Of a stretch of 64,000 nt of DNA, positions 1 to 8,971 are shown in pieces. The stretch is taken from assembly GCA_027483645.1 (NCBI GenBank), contig JAIXUD010000002.1, positions 248,001 to 312,000 on the forward strand, given 5' to 3'. The notes under the pieces were generated by a model. That model saw nothing but the letters and a program-made list of their open reading frames with translations. It did not search any database and was not told the DNA's origin. The stretch's first letter is position 1. Each line of letters opens with the position of its first letter. The translations under genes and the position numbers were made by a program. The stretch is from Sphingobacteriales bacterium (GTDB lineage: Bacteria; Bacteroidota; Bacteroidia; Chitinophagales; CAIOSU01).

Positions 1-937
1 TATGCATGATCTGCCGTATCTCATTAATAGCGAAAATAAGTAGGTCTTCTTTAGTTTCCTCAAGGTTGTTTTTAATCTCCAGCCCACGGGTATACACAAT
101 GGAGCCGTTCATGATTTTGAAGTAATTCACAAAGGCGTGTTCTTCCTCTTCGGCTATGGTAAATACCTCTACATCATCGATATCATGGTTCACCACCGCA
201 GTGCGCGAGTTAAAAGTTTGCAGCGTATCGATGCGTTTTTTCATTTCGCCGGCCAGTTCAAACTGCATGTTCTCGGCATGGTGTTTCATGCGGTCGCGCA
301 ACTCGTTTAGCACCAAGTTACTTTGGCCTTTTAGTATCTTTTTTATCAAGGCAATCTGTTCGTTGTAGTTTACCTCATCGAACAGGTTCTCGCAAGGACC
401 GGCACAGTTGCCGATGTGGTACTCTAGGCATATGCGGTACTTGCCGTTTTCAATGGCTTTTTCGCTGAGGTTGAGGCTGCAGGTACGTAGTTTGAATAGC
501 CCACGAATAAGCTCCAGTATCGATTCAACCCGCCTTACTGAAGTATAGGGCCCTAAATAGGTGCTGCCATCATCAATGTATCGGCGGGTAAGGAATATGC
601 GCGGAAAACGCTCGTTTTTAATGCAAATGAAGGGATAGCTCTTATCATCCTTCAACTGTATGTTATACCGCGGCTGATATTGCTTAATTAGGGAATTTTC
701 CAGCAATAGAGCTTCCTGCTCTGTTTGCACCACCGTAACCTCAATTTTGGTAATGCGGCGCACCAACATACGCAACCGCGCGCTATCGTGCTCCTTTTGA
801 AAGTAAGAGGAAACCCGTTTCTTTAAACTACGCGCCTTCCCTACATACAAAATCCGATCACTGTCATCGCTATATTTATAGACGCCAGGTGAATCGGGTA
901 GGGTAGCTTGTATTGCTTTAAAGGCTTCGGGGGTCAT
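1..937 (-). CDS. uvrC: UvrABC excinuclease subunit C, 3' end cut by window edge
   Basis: This gene encodes the dual-incision nuclease of nucleotide excision repair, acting with UvrA and UvrB in the cytoplasm. The reading frame starts at the ATG at 937-935 (MTPEAF) and stays open to base 1, giving about 312 residues, roughly half of a full UvrC. The N-terminal GIY-YIG nuclease domain is visible (SPGVYKYSD, then ILYVGKARSLKKRVSSYF). A cysteine-rich stretch follows (CSLNLSE, CLEYHIGNCAGPC) and then a UVR helix region (FELAGEMKKRID) that would contact UvrB. The C-terminal RNase H-like and HhH domains lie outside the window. The start is 7 bases after the PBP1A stop, so the two are probably co-transcribed with PBP1A upstream. 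Identification is secure; only the end is missing. Confidence 0.95.
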   Translation of the reverse strand, partial: MTPEAFKAIQATLPDSPGVYKYSDDSDRILYVGKARSLKKRVSSYFQKEHDSARLRMLVRRITKIEVTVVQTEQEALLLENSLIKQYQPRYNIQLKDDKSYPFICIKNERFPRIFLTRRYIDDGSTYLGPYTSVRRVESILELIRGLFKLRTCSLNLSEKAIENGKYRICLEYHIGNCAGPCENLFDEVNYNEQIALIKKILKGQSNLVLNELRDRMKHHAENMQFELAGEMKKRIDTLQTFNSRTAVVNHDIDDVEVFTIAEEEEHAFVNYFKIMNGSIVYTRGLEIKNNLEETKEDLLIFAINEIRQIMH

Positions 938-944
938 GCCGAGG

Positions 945-3221
945 TTATGGATTGGGGTTGTCCCATTGGTTCGGGTTGCTAGGGTTGGTAGTACTTGGCA
1001 AAGTGTTGCCTTGCGCTTTGTACTTGGAACAATCCAACTCTACCGGAAGTTTCCCAGCTGGGGCAGGAAATCTCATCGCTTGCGAATAGCCCAATGTTTT
1101 ATCGGCATATAGCTTTTGTGCGAACAAGCCCCAGATAGGCAATGCCATATTAGCGCCCTGCCCCAAGGCAGTACTGCGGAAACGTACTTTGTTATCCTCG
1201 CCACCCGTCCATACAGCACCGATGAATTGTGGCGTGTAACCAATGTACCAGCCATCGGTATTATCGTTGGTTGTACCGGTTTTTCCGCAAATGTCGGCAG
1301 TCAATTTGTATCGATAGCGCAGGCGGCCGCCGGTACCTTGGTTGGTAACGTAGCGCAGCAGCTCAATCATTACATAGGCCTGTTCTTCGCTCATTACATC
1401 GTGTGTCTCGGGCGAATCCCTGTACAAGTTCAACCCATCTTTGGTTTGTATGGAGTTGATGTAGTTAGGTTGGGTATAGATGCCTTTGTTGGCCAAAACG
1501 GTATAAGCACCGGCCATTTCTAAGGCAGAGAAGCTAGGGGAGCCCAAGCAAATAGAGGGCACATTCTCGATAGGTGCGGTAATGCCCATGCGCCTGGCCA
1601 TCTGTATAATTACCTCTGGGCCAAGGCGCTTCATTAAGTAGGCCGAACAGGTGTTTTTGGATTGTGCCAAACACTGGAACAGCGTTAGCCTTTCATAACT
1701 ATACCCATCGGCGTTGGTGGGGGTCCAATTTTGATAATTTTCAAAGGTAACCGGTGCATCGGTAATTTGGTAGCACGGCGAATATCCGTTTTCTATAGCG
1801 GTGCTATAAATAAAAGGTTTGAAGGTAGAGCCTATTTGGCGGCGGCTGGTTACGTGGTCGTACTGGAAGTATTTGTAATTGGTACCGCCTACCCACGCCA
1901 ACACATTGCCATTCTCTGGGTTCAGTACGATAAAGCCAGTTTGCAATACCGTACGATGGTAGTAGATGCTGTCGTAAGGGCTCATCAGGGTATCCAGTTC
2001 GCCGGCGTACGTAAATATTTTCATCTGTATCGGCTTTTTCAGCGCAGTCATAATGCTGTCGTGCGCTATCCCGCTTTCTTCCAAATCGTGGTACCGGTCG
2101 CTCTGCTTTACTATGGCCAAAAAGTACAGACTGTCATTCTTACTAGCGAAAATCCATTTGCCTTTCCAGTGTTTAAAAAATTCATCTTGCAAGCCCTTCA
2201 TGTGCTCTTGCACAGCGGCCTCAGCATAGCGCTGCATTTTGGAGTTGATGGTGGTATAAATCTTCAAGCCATCTTTGTAGATGTCGTATTTCACGCTGTC
2301 GCGCATGTTTTCGGGCTGGCTAGCCCACTTAGTCAATTCCAGCCTAAGCACTTCCCTAAAGTAGGTAGCCATTCCCTCGGTATGCGTACTTTTCTGGAAG
2401 TTGAGCACAATGGGGCAGTTCTCCGGGTCGCTGAGGGTTTCGTAGGTTTCCTCAGTAATGAAGCCGTACCGCTCCATTTGGTGCATTACTATGTTGCGCC
2501 TTGCCGTGGAACGTTCTGGAAAGCGGCGGGGATTGAAACGTGATGGGTTTTGCAACATGCCTACCAATACAGCGGCTTCCTCAATATCCAGGTCGCTGGG
2601 ATGTTTCTTAAAGTATGTATAAGCTGCCGAACTGACACCAAAGGCGTTATCGTTGAACTCAACTGTGTTGAGATACATGGCCAATATTTCATCCTTTGTA
2701 TACCTACTTTCTAAGCGAACTGCTATTACTTGTTCTTTTAGTTTCTGTTTGATGCGCTGGATAATGTTCTCTGAACGTACTCCATGGAACAGGTTTTTTG
2801 CAAGCTGTTGTGATATGGTACTCGCACCGCCCCGTATGTCAAGCATCATCAATCCCACAAAAGCCCTCATTAAACCTCGACCGTCGATTCCTGGGTGGTT
2901 GTAATACCGTACATCTTCTGTAGCAATCAACGCATTAACCAAGTTGGGCGATAAATCGTCAAACTTAACGTTGGTTCGGTTTTGAGAATAATATTTGCCG
3001 AGTAACACCGAATCGGCTGAATAGATTTCGGTAGCCAACGCGGTTTTGGGGTTCTCGAGCTCTTCAAACGTTGGTAACGGGCCTAAAGCACCAAGCGACA
3101 CCATCCAAAAAGTGAACGGAATAAGCAGAATGAACAACAGGAATAGTATCCAAAAGCCAACTATCTGGCGCTTGTACCTGGCCCACAGGGGTTTATCGAA
3201 AAAGTAATGGAATACCTTCAT
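945..3221 (-). CDS. mrcA: Bifunctional penicillin-binding protein 1A (glycosyltransferase/transpeptidase)
   Basis: A class A PBP that polymerises lipid II and cross-links peptidoglycan at the outer face of the inner membrane. The 758 residues begin with a short cytoplasmic tail and one membrane segment (about 20-43). The GT51 domain has the catalytic Glu in ATEDVRYYNHPGID (about E102) and the GASTISQQLAKN motif. The transpeptidase domain has all three boxes: STFK with the nucleophile near S465, SKN in AQSKNTC, and KTGT near K647. The C-terminus is Pro/Asn-rich and probably disordered. It starts 4 bases from the PorW stop and is followed by uvrC, so porW-PBP-uvrC looks like one transcript. All catalytic motifs are intact. 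Confidence 0.96.
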   Translation of the reverse strand: MKVFHYFFDKPLWARYKRQIVGFWILFLLFILLIPFTFWMVSLGALGPLPTFEELENPKTALATEIYSADSVLLGKYYSQNRTNVKFDDLSPNLVNALIATEDVRYYNHPGIDGRGLMRAFVGLMMLDIRGGASTISQQLAKNLFHGVRSENIIQRIKQKLKEQVIAVRLESRYTKDEILAMYLNTVEFNDNAFGVSSAAYTYFKKHPSDLDIEEAAVLVGMLQNPSRFNPRRFPERSTARRNIVMHQMERYGFITEETYETLSDPENCPIVLNFQKSTHTEGMATYFREVLRLELTKWASQPENMRDSVKYDIYKDGLKIYTTINSKMQRYAEAAVQEHMKGLQDEFFKHWKGKWIFASKNDSLYFLAIVKQSDRYHDLEESGIAHDSIMTALKKPIQMKIFTYAGELDTLMSPYDSIYYHRTVLQTGFIVLNPENGNVLAWVGGTNYKYFQYDHVTSRRQIGSTFKPFIYSTAIENGYSPCYQITDAPVTFENYQNWTPTNADGYSYERLTLFQCLAQSKNTCSAYLMKRLGPEVIIQMARRMGITAPIENVPSICLGSPSFSALEMAGAYTVLANKGIYTQPNYINSIQTKDGLNLYRDSPETHDVMSEEQAYVMIELLRYVTNQGTGGRLRYRYKLTADICGKTGTTNDNTDGWYIGYTPQFIGAVWTGGEDNKVRFRSTALGQGANMALPIWGLFAQKLYADKTLGYSQAMRFPAPAGKLPVELDCSKYKAQGNTLPSTTNPSNPNQWDNPNP

Positions 3222-3224
3222 GTG

Positions 3225-6053
3225 CTACTTGGGATACTTTATGTCAAAATATTCAAAGTAGGTGCCAGCCTCTTTGTTGATAATGATTTTGTTGAAATTG
3301 ATATCGCTCACCAGCATCAACTGTAGCGATCCGGCAGGGAATTTGGCCAATGCATCGCTCTGCGAAACGGCGTTCAAGTATGTGCGGCCCTTATCCAAAC
3401 TCTCAAAGCTCTTTACCAGTAGCAAGTTGTTGCCATCGGGTAGTGCCAAGGCATCCACCTTAAGTGATTCTAAGCTCCGGTTTACATCATTGTATTGGGC
3501 CAATGCGGTACTTACGTCGGTAAGCTTCAGGGTGCTATCCTTTACTACCACCATAAAGAAGTGGCGCGAATCGACATCAAATTCGTAGCGCAACATATTG
3601 TTTTCCCGCTTCACTACTACGTCTTCGCTTTTCTCAATGTAGGATAAAATCTCCTCGGCCTTAGCTTTTACATCGTCGTTCGGGTATTTGGCCACGATGT
3701 CTTTCAAAGCTTTTTTGTATTCGCCCAAGTCCGCTATTTGGCCAATGATGAAGGCATTCAGCAAATCATACTTTGGTTTCAGGTGGTTGTTGGTTAGGTA
3801 CAAGCTGTCGGCCAGGCGTATCTGTTCCATAGCTTCCTGCAAGCGGTTTTCGCGGTATAGCTGGAAGGTGTTCAAATAATGCTGATCCACCGCCACCTTT
3901 ATTTGGTTGCTAGCTTCAAGGAAGTTAGGGTCTTTAATGATTTTGGCTGGCTTGCTATCTGGGTATTTGGTAAGCAACTCATTTTTATACTGCTCCGCCT
4001 TGGCGGTATTACCCAGCTTATCATAAATTAGGTACAGGTTGTACAGCACTTCCATTTCGTACTTGCTTCCTGGTATGCGTTTCAGCAACTCTTCGTAGGT
4101 AGCGGCTGCTTTGGGCAAGTTGTACAAATCGTATCGGTAGATGTTGGCCAAGGCATAATACGATTCTACCATTTTGCCGTTAAGTTGTTTCACATCTTCA
4201 GCACCCGGCAACGAGGCCATCAGCTTTTCCTTTTCGCCAAAGTAATCAAATTCATCGGTTGGGGCGGTTATGGAGTCGGTCTTGGTAGTATCGTTTGCAT
4301 TGTCTGCAAATGCTGCGGTCTTATCCTTCCTGCGCCAGTTGTCTTCCAGTTTGCGGGTGCCCCAGCGTTTCACAAAGTCATTATAGCCAGAGCTTTTCAA
4401 TGCGGTATTGTAAAAGTACCACTCGCCCTTATTGGCATTAGGGTTGTCATTATTGCCAGCGGTTGGTTTATTGGCAATAGCATCAATCGGCTGGTTCTGT
4501 TGGTCTTGGCTCTTTTTGAATTCCTCCTCTTGTTTTTTCAGGATTTCATCAACCATTTTCATCTTATCTACCTCGCTCATGCCAATAATTTTGAAGAGGC
4601 TGTCTTGCTCTTCAATAGCAGTTACATGCGTTACCAGCCTTTTCAATACTTCGCTGCGGCCCATAATATCGGGGTATCGTGGGTCTTCGTTGCTTATAAG
4701 GCCAGCAGCGCTAGTGTAAGGTGGCTGTGCCTCTACATACTCTTCTTTCTCAAAGTGCAGCTCGGCTAGTTTTAGGTACGATAATGCTTGCTGGTTGGTG
4801 TTGCTAGTGCTTACCTCAATCGACTTCTCCAAGTAAGCTATCGCTTCGTCTTTTTTACCACTTAATAAAGAAAGCTCGGCAAGTGAGTAATAGATTTGGT
4901 CATAGAAATCGACGTTTTTGTTCTCCTTCAACATTTTCTTCAGCAGGCGGATAATTTCTTTCTGCTCCATGGTATTATCGCGGGCAGCAATTTTGGCCAT
5001 GCTTATTTTGGCATTAAAGGCCATACGGTAATCGGGTTTGCCTTTCAGCACTTGCTTGTAGTACTCCACTGCTAGGGCGTTGTCGCCACGCACTTGGTAT
5101 ATCTGCGCTAGTATATAGTTGTAGCGTACCTTGCTGCGCTTTCTACCTTTATGTTCTAGCAGCCACTGTAGGGGCTGTATGGCTTTATCATAGTCGCCTT
5201 TTTGAAGGAAATGGTTTGCACGGGCCACCTCCAAATCATCGCGCAACCAGTGAGGAAACTGCTCATCGGCATCAATTAGCGTAAGCACCGCGGCAGCTTC
5301 TTTGTACTTTTTTAGCGCCGTGTAAGTATCCACCATCCATATCTTCGCATCGGGGCGCATAGGTTGGTGCTTGGCCCACCAAAGCGGGTCTTTTTCATAC
5401 TCTTCATTCTCCTCTTCGCCAGGGGTATCTAGCGAGCCACCTTCCTCAATTTTCTTCATTCGCTCTTCAGCTTCCCTATCTTGTTGCGCTTTCATTTGCG
5501 CAGCAGTCATCGGTTTGCCTTTCTTGCTTTTCGAAGAGGATGATGATTTACTAGAGCTTTTGCTTTTAGAAGAAGTAGGTTTTTTCTTTTTGCTGCTTTT
5601 CTTTTTGTTAGGTTTTTCTTTGAATTCGGTATTCACAAACTGGAAAGTTTCCAGCGCTGTTACATAATCACCTTTTAGATAGTAGCTCATGGCCACCAGC
5701 ATGTAGTTGTTGTCGGTATATATGCTGGCTTCGTGGTCTTTAATATTGGTGGATGCCTTTTTGATAACCATATCCAAATCGGTGCTGTACGAGGTGGCCA
5801 GCTCGGGGTTACGATCGGTGTAGATGGGCAATATCAGGGTGTAATCATCAACGTGGGCGGCACGCATGTTTTGCTGCACCGAGCCCATTTTAAGGTCGGA
5901 ATTGAAATAGGCGTTGTTCCGCGCCGTTATATCGTGGTACACTTGCTTGGCAAGGGGCAATTTCCTTTTCTGGTGGGCATAACAGCCCGAAACCACAAAT
6001 ATGATTGCAAAAGCGGCACCTATTAATGTTATTTTAGCGAATCTCAAAGGCAA
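3225..6053 (-). CDS. porW: T9SS accessory lipoprotein PorW/SprE, TPR repeat protein
   Basis: A large periplasmic lipoprotein of 942 residues needed for type IX secretion and gliding in known Bacteroidota (PorW in Porphyromonas, SprE in Flavobacterium). The signal peptide ends in a lipobox (VVSGC, Cys at about 24). The N-terminal region after it (RNNAYFNSD and on to the TPR-like block) matches my memory of the PorW/SprE family. Helical TPR-type repeats occupy most of residues 90-500 and 600-800. A very Lys/Ser-rich low-complexity linker sits near residues 148-200, followed by an acidic stretch. The C-terminal 100 residues form a separate small domain. It is the first gene of a unit with PBP1A and uvrC. 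The PorW/SprE name rests on family recall; the TPR-lipoprotein call is firm. Confidence 0.85.
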   Translation of the reverse strand: MPLRFAKITLIGAAFAIIFVVSGCYAHQKRKLPLAKQVYHDITARNNAYFNSDLKMGSVQQNMRAAHVDDYTLILPIYTDRNPELATSYSTDLDMVIKKASTNIKDHEASIYTDNNYMLVAMSYYLKGDYVTALETFQFVNTEFKEKPNKKKSSKKKKPTSSKSKSSSKSSSSSKSKKGKPMTAAQMKAQQDREAEERMKKIEEGGSLDTPGEEENEEYEKDPLWWAKHQPMRPDAKIWMVDTYTALKKYKEAAAVLTLIDADEQFPHWLRDDLEVARANHFLQKGDYDKAIQPLQWLLEHKGRKRSKVRYNYILAQIYQVRGDNALAVEYYKQVLKGKPDYRMAFNAKISMAKIAARDNTMEQKEIIRLLKKMLKENKNVDFYDQIYYSLAELSLLSGKKDEAIAYLEKSIEVSTSNTNQQALSYLKLAELHFEKEEYVEAQPPYTSAAGLISNEDPRYPDIMGRSEVLKRLVTHVTAIEEQDSLFKIIGMSEVDKMKMVDEILKKQEEEFKKSQDQQNQPIDAIANKPTAGNNDNPNANKGEWYFYNTALKSSGYNDFVKRWGTRKLEDNWRRKDKTAAFADNANDTTKTDSITAPTDEFDYFGEKEKLMASLPGAEDVKQLNGKMVESYYALANIYRYDLYNLPKAAATYEELLKRIPGSKYEMEVLYNLYLIYDKLGNTAKAEQYKNELLTKYPDSKPAKIIKDPNFLEASNQIKVAVDQHYLNTFQLYRENRLQEAMEQIRLADSLYLTNNHLKPKYDLLNAFIIGQIADLGEYKKALKDIVAKYPNDDVKAKAEEILSYIEKSEDVVVKRENNMLRYEFDVDSRHFFMVVVKDSTLKLTDVSTALAQYNDVNRSLESLKVDALALPDGNNLLLVKSFESLDKGRTYLNAVSQSDALAKFPAGSLQLMLVSDINFNKIIINKEAGTYFEYFDIKYPK

Positions 6054-6245
6054 TGGTTATTGGTTTACTGGTTTATTCGTTAATTGGTTAATTCGCGGAC
6101 TGGTATCGAGAATGAATGTTACTTTAGCAAATTAGTTGTTGGCTTTGGAATATTGATACAAGATACCAATAACTAATAACCAAACCACAATTAACCCTTA
6201 TTGTAAACCAATTAACCAGTCAACCAATTCACAAATCAACCCTAT
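6054..6245. repeat. Long imperfect inverted repeat of TTGGTTA-type words in a divergent promoter region
   Basis: Bases about 6055-6115 are made of loose copies of GGTTATTGGTT and TTAATTGGTTAA. Bases about 6165-6243 carry the complement (ACCAATAACTAATAACC, AACCAATTAACCAG). Inner segments ACTGGTATC and GATACCAAT also pair. The whole stretch could fold into one long imperfect hairpin. It lies between the divergent starts of porW and the M23 peptidase gene, where a terminator makes no sense. It shares its word family with repeats near 11541-11690, 14298-14500, 20399-20545 and 45547-45580. Confidence 0.7.
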
Positions 6246-6308
6246 ATAAACAGTATTTCGGCAAAATTATTTTAAATTTCCCAATTCGGATGAAGCTTAT
6301 ACAAATAA

Positions 6309-7193
6309 ATGAGTACGGACAAGGCTAAAGGAAGTAGGTTTTTTAGAAAGTTGAAGGATAAGTATCGCCTAGTGATACTTAATGATCAAACTTTTGAGGA
6401 AAGGGCATCCATCCGTTTGTCGCGCTTCAATGTTTATGTACTGGCGGGTAGCGTGCTCATTGTACTTTCATTATTCATTTTTGTGCTTATAGCCTTTACC
6501 CCCATAAAGCAATACATACCGGGCTATGGCGATATTGGTATGCGCCGTAGCTTGGTGAAACTAAGGATGGAGGCCGACTCGCTTACTAACCAGGTGCGCC
6601 AGCAAGAATTGTGGATACGCAATGCCCAGAGTGTGCTCTCAGGCCAAGATTCGCTAAGCATAGATACCACTGGGTTTACTGCTCAATCATCGAAATACGA
6701 TTCCATTAAGCTTGATGAGATACCAGCCGCCGACAGGCAATTGAGGGAAGAGCTGGAGAAGGAAGATGATTATGCCCTCATCTTTACCCCTGATGGTGCA
6801 CCACAAAAGAGCCAAACGCTGAGCAACCTCAAGCTATTCCCGCCGGTACTGGGGTTGGTGAGCGCTTCTTTTGAACCCTTAAAAGCCCACTATGGTACCG
6901 ATGTGGTAGCGAAGGAAAAGGAATCGATAAAGTCAGTATTGGATGGTACGGTAATTATGGCCGACTGGACGGTGGAAACCGGCTATGTAATTGCAATTCA
7001 ACACGATTATAACCTCATTAGCATATATAAACACAACTCGGTATTGTTGAAAAAAGTTGGTACATTTGTTAAAACGGGTGAGGCCATAGCCATTATAGGA
7101 AATAGTGGAGAACAAACTACAGGCCCGCACCTACATTTCGAACTTTGGCACAATGGTGTACCGGTAAATCCGGAAAGTTACATTGTGTTCTAA
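6309..7193 (+). CDS. Membrane-anchored M23 (LytM) family peptidoglycan endopeptidase
   Basis: A 294-residue cell-wall hydrolase predicted to cut peptide cross-links. It has a cytoplasmic tail of about 45 residues, one membrane segment (about 46-65), a likely helical periplasmic stretch (about 80-160) and a C-terminal M23 domain. The zinc and catalytic ligands appear intact: HYGTD (H194, D198), KHN (H242) and PHLHFE (H274, H276). It is followed after 15 bases by a bactofilin gene, the pairing known from Helicobacter, Caulobacter and Myxococcus, where bactofilins position M23 enzymes to shape the cell. The enzyme is therefore probably localised by, or co-regulated with, the bactofilin. Confidence 0.92.
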   Translation: MSTDKAKGSRFFRKLKDKYRLVILNDQTFEERASIRLSRFNVYVLAGSVLIVLSLFIFVLIAFTPIKQYIPGYGDIGMRRSLVKLRMEADSLTNQVRQQELWIRNAQSVLSGQDSLSIDTTGFTAQSSKYDSIKLDEIPAADRQLREELEKEDDYALIFTPDGAPQKSQTLSNLKLFPPVLGLVSASFEPLKAHYGTDVVAKEKESIKSVLDGTVIMADWTVETGYVIAIQHDYNLISIYKHNSVLLKKVGTFVKTGEAIAIIGNSGEQTTGPHLHFELWHNGVPVNPESYIVF

Positions 7194-7208
7194 AAAACGG
7201 TGACGGGT

Positions 7209-7616
7209 ATGTTTGGAAAAAACGACAGCAGCGTAGCAAAAAGCGCTAACCTTATCAACCAATTTAGCGAAGGAACCTTTATTCAGGGTGACGTGCAATC
7301 ATCAGGCGATATACGTGTGGATGGGGTGATACAAGGCACCGTGAACTGCTCGGCCAAGATAGCCATAGGAAAAACCGGTAGGGTAGAAGGCGATGTAGTG
7401 TGCGGCAGTGCTGATATTGAGGGCCGCATAAAAGGTACCCTGCAAGTAAAGGATATATTGGTATTGAAAAAAACAGCCGTGATTGATGGGGATATTATAG
7501 CGGCGAAGTTTGTTATGGAGGAGGGTGCGGTATTCAACGGCACTTGCACTATGGGAACGAGAGAGGTAAAAAATGATAAACAAGGAAAACCAACCATCCA
7601 AAAAGAAGCCGTTTAA
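7209..7616 (+). CDS. Bactofilin (polymer-forming cytoskeletal protein)
   Basis: A bactofilin of about 135 residues that polymerises without nucleotide into filaments, usually at the inner face of the membrane. The central beta-helix core is visible as a run of short repeats with alternating hydrophobic and Gly/Asp positions (GTFIQGDVQSSGDIRVDG, then IAIGKTGRVEGDV, then ADIEGRIKGTLQ). The N-terminus MFGKND is typical, so I use the ATG at 7209; a GTG at 7200 is in frame. The last 44 bases overlap the next gene. Immediate linkage to the M23 peptidase upstream suggests a shared role in cell-wall shape. Confidence 0.93.
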   Translation: MFGKNDSSVAKSANLINQFSEGTFIQGDVQSSGDIRVDGVIQGTVNCSAKIAIGKTGRVEGDVVCGSADIEGRIKGTLQVKDILVLKKTAVIDGDIIAAKFVMEEGAVFNGTCTMGTREVKNDKQGKPTIQKEAV

Positions 7617-7812
7617 TAACTACATAAAATACTCAACCGCTGGTTTTCAAATGCTGGCGGCTATTTTGATTGGTTATTTTCTTGGCGCGTGGCTCGATAG
7701 AAAGTTTCCGCTTACTGATGCCGGTACGCCTATATTTACTGCCATATCCTGCCTTATATTTGCAGGCATAGCCATGTATCTGTTTATAAGGCAAGTAACC
7801 CGCGAGAAATGA
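7573..7812 (+). CDS. AtpZ/AtpI family small membrane protein
   Basis: A 79-residue protein with two membrane segments (about 19-40 and 52-73) and a charged N-terminus. The pattern FQMLAAILIGYFLGAWLDRKFP is characteristic of the AtpZ/AtpI family, small proteins encoded ahead of F-type ATP synthase genes and linked to Mg2+ supply or assembly of the c-ring. It overlaps the bactofilin gene by 44 bases and the next gene by 4 bases (ATGA), so translation is probably coupled. No ATP synthase subunit gene follows here. Confidence 0.85.
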   Translation: MINKENQPSKKKPFNNYIKYSTAGFQMLAAILIGYFLGAWLDRKFPLTDAGTPIFTAISCLIFAGIAMYLFIRQVTREK

Positions 7813-8192
7813 TGAAGTTCCGCCATTTTGTAAAATCGTTGCTCAAGGTCACTTTTGCTATGGCGGTAGTATTGTTTGCCTTGGGGTTCTTCAAGTTTTA
7901 CCTGCCCTATATTATCATCAGTTGGGTAAGTCTTGCGTTTTTTCTAGGCCTTACGATGTTTAGCGGCTACTACAATACCCGCAGCGTGCGCAAGCCGTTC
8001 TTCATCAATATCTTCTTCGGCACCATGGCCGTAAAGTTTATGTTTAGTGGCATCTTTATCTTTACTTATTTTCTCCTCATCGAGCCTGACAAATGGGTGA
8101 TATTGCCGATGATGGCCATTTTCTTCGCCTACAAAGCCGCCGAGACATTGCTGTTGGTGAAGGCTTTTAGGGAGAGCGAAGGGGTAGTTTAA
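7809..8192 (+). CDS. AtpI-like hypothetical polytopic membrane protein
   Basis: A 127-residue protein with four predicted membrane segments and a short basic N-terminus. Its size, topology and position directly after an AtpZ-type gene match the second, AtpI-like gene that precedes atpB in many Bacteroidota; the sequence itself carries no catalytic motif. It starts inside the stop codon of the preceding gene (ATGATG at 7809). The next gene is 120 bases away and unrelated, so the unit ends here. The role of a partner in ATP synthase assembly is inferred from context only. Confidence 0.75.
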   Translation: MMKFRHFVKSLLKVTFAMAVVLFALGFFKFYLPYIIISWVSLAFFLGLTMFSGYYNTRSVRKPFFINIFFGTMAVKFMFSGIFIFTYFLLIEPDKWVILPMMAIFFAYKAAETLLLVKAFRESEGVV

Positions 8193-8283
8193 TCGGTCAA
8201 TCTGTTAATTGATGGGTGGCAGTATGGCGCATATTGCTGCAAATTTCATGTGTTCATTTGCATCAGCAAACAAAATACTATTG

Positions 8284-8291
8284 TATTTTTA
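8284..8291 (+). promoter_or_regulatory. Possible -7 element (TATTTTTA) ahead of the RraA-like gene
   Basis: TATTTTTA resembles the Bacteroidota -7 box TAnnTTTG with a final A. A TTTG lies 23 bases upstream, within the 17-23 spacer range reported for Flavobacterium promoters. Predicted transcription would begin about 15 bases before the ATG at 8313. Weak evidence. Confidence 0.3.
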
Positions 8292-8312
8292 GCAACTTAA
8301 AACCAATCTAAG

Positions 8313-8792
8313 ATGACCTTCAAAACCGCCGACTTATCTGACGACCATAGCGCCATACTTAAAGTACCTGCCGACATGTTCCAAAGCTATGGTGCCAAGC
8401 TGGCTTTTCATGGCGAGGTGGTAACGGTAAAAGTGTTTGAGGATAATGTATTGGTGAAGGCCCAACTGGAAACAGACGGACGGGGCAAAGTGCTAGTGGT
8501 TGATGGCGGTGGCTCCGTTCGCTGTGCTTTGCTGGGCGATAATGTGGCAGCACTGGCTGAGAAAAACGGTTGGGAAGGTGTGGTAATCAATGGTGCCATA
8601 CGCGATGCGGCAGATATCGATGGCATGAACGTGGCCATCAAAGCGCTCGGTACACACCCGTTTAAAAGTATAAAGAAGGGTGAGGGCGATGTAAACATCC
8701 CCGTGGCTTTCGGTGGCATCACGTTCTATCCAGGGGAGTATTTATATTCTGATGCTGATGGTATAATCGTGGCCCCTAATCCTATTCACTGA
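8313..8792 (+). CDS. RraA-like protein (RNase E regulator / HMG aldolase fold)
   Basis: A 159-residue member of the RraA family. Proteins of this fold either inhibit RNase E or act as metal-dependent 4-hydroxy-4-methyl-2-oxoglutarate/oxaloacetate aldolases. Family motifs are clear: LGDNVAALAEKNGWEGVVING, then AIRDAADI with the Arg-Asp pair that binds substrate and metal, and FGGITFYPGEYLYSDADGI near the end. Length is normal for the family. The GD(N) and RD residues needed for aldolase chemistry are present, so an enzymatic role is possible. Flanking genes do not form an operon with it. Confidence 0.88.
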   Translation: MTFKTADLSDDHSAILKVPADMFQSYGAKLAFHGEVVTVKVFEDNVLVKAQLETDGRGKVLVVDGGGSVRCALLGDNVAALAEKNGWEGVVINGAIRDAADIDGMNVAIKALGTHPFKSIKKGEGDVNIPVAFGGITFYPGEYLYSDADGIIVAPNPIH

Positions 8793-8855
8793 TAAACTTA
8801 TTTTTTAGGGTAGACAAAACTATCCACACAGAAAAGACATGTAATATAAAAAAAT

Positions 8856-8887
8856 CTTGTGTCTTGCGTCTTGTGTCTTATGTCTTG
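8856..8887 (+). repeat. Degenerate tandem CTTGTGT/CTTGCGT repeat
   Basis: Four imperfect 8-base units (CTTGTGTC, TTGCGTC and similar) stand in tandem between two plus-strand genes. The same word recurs at 54706-54735, again between two plus-strand genes. Upstream AGACAAAAC and AGACATG could pair weakly with it. Confidence 0.6.
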
Positions 8888-8971
8888 CTTGGTAAATGTG
8901 GATATGTTCAGAATATCTCACATCGGTTTATGGGCGGTTGAGTATTTTTACTACCGACCAACATTGTCGCC

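Noticed and set aside
1731-2543. 270-codon plus-strand frame inside the PBP1A gene
   Set aside because: It is antisense to a gene with intact catalytic motifs, and its translation has no signal or domain.
4185-4769. 194-codon plus-strand frame inside porW
   Set aside because: Antisense to TPR-coding sequence; no recognisable protein features.
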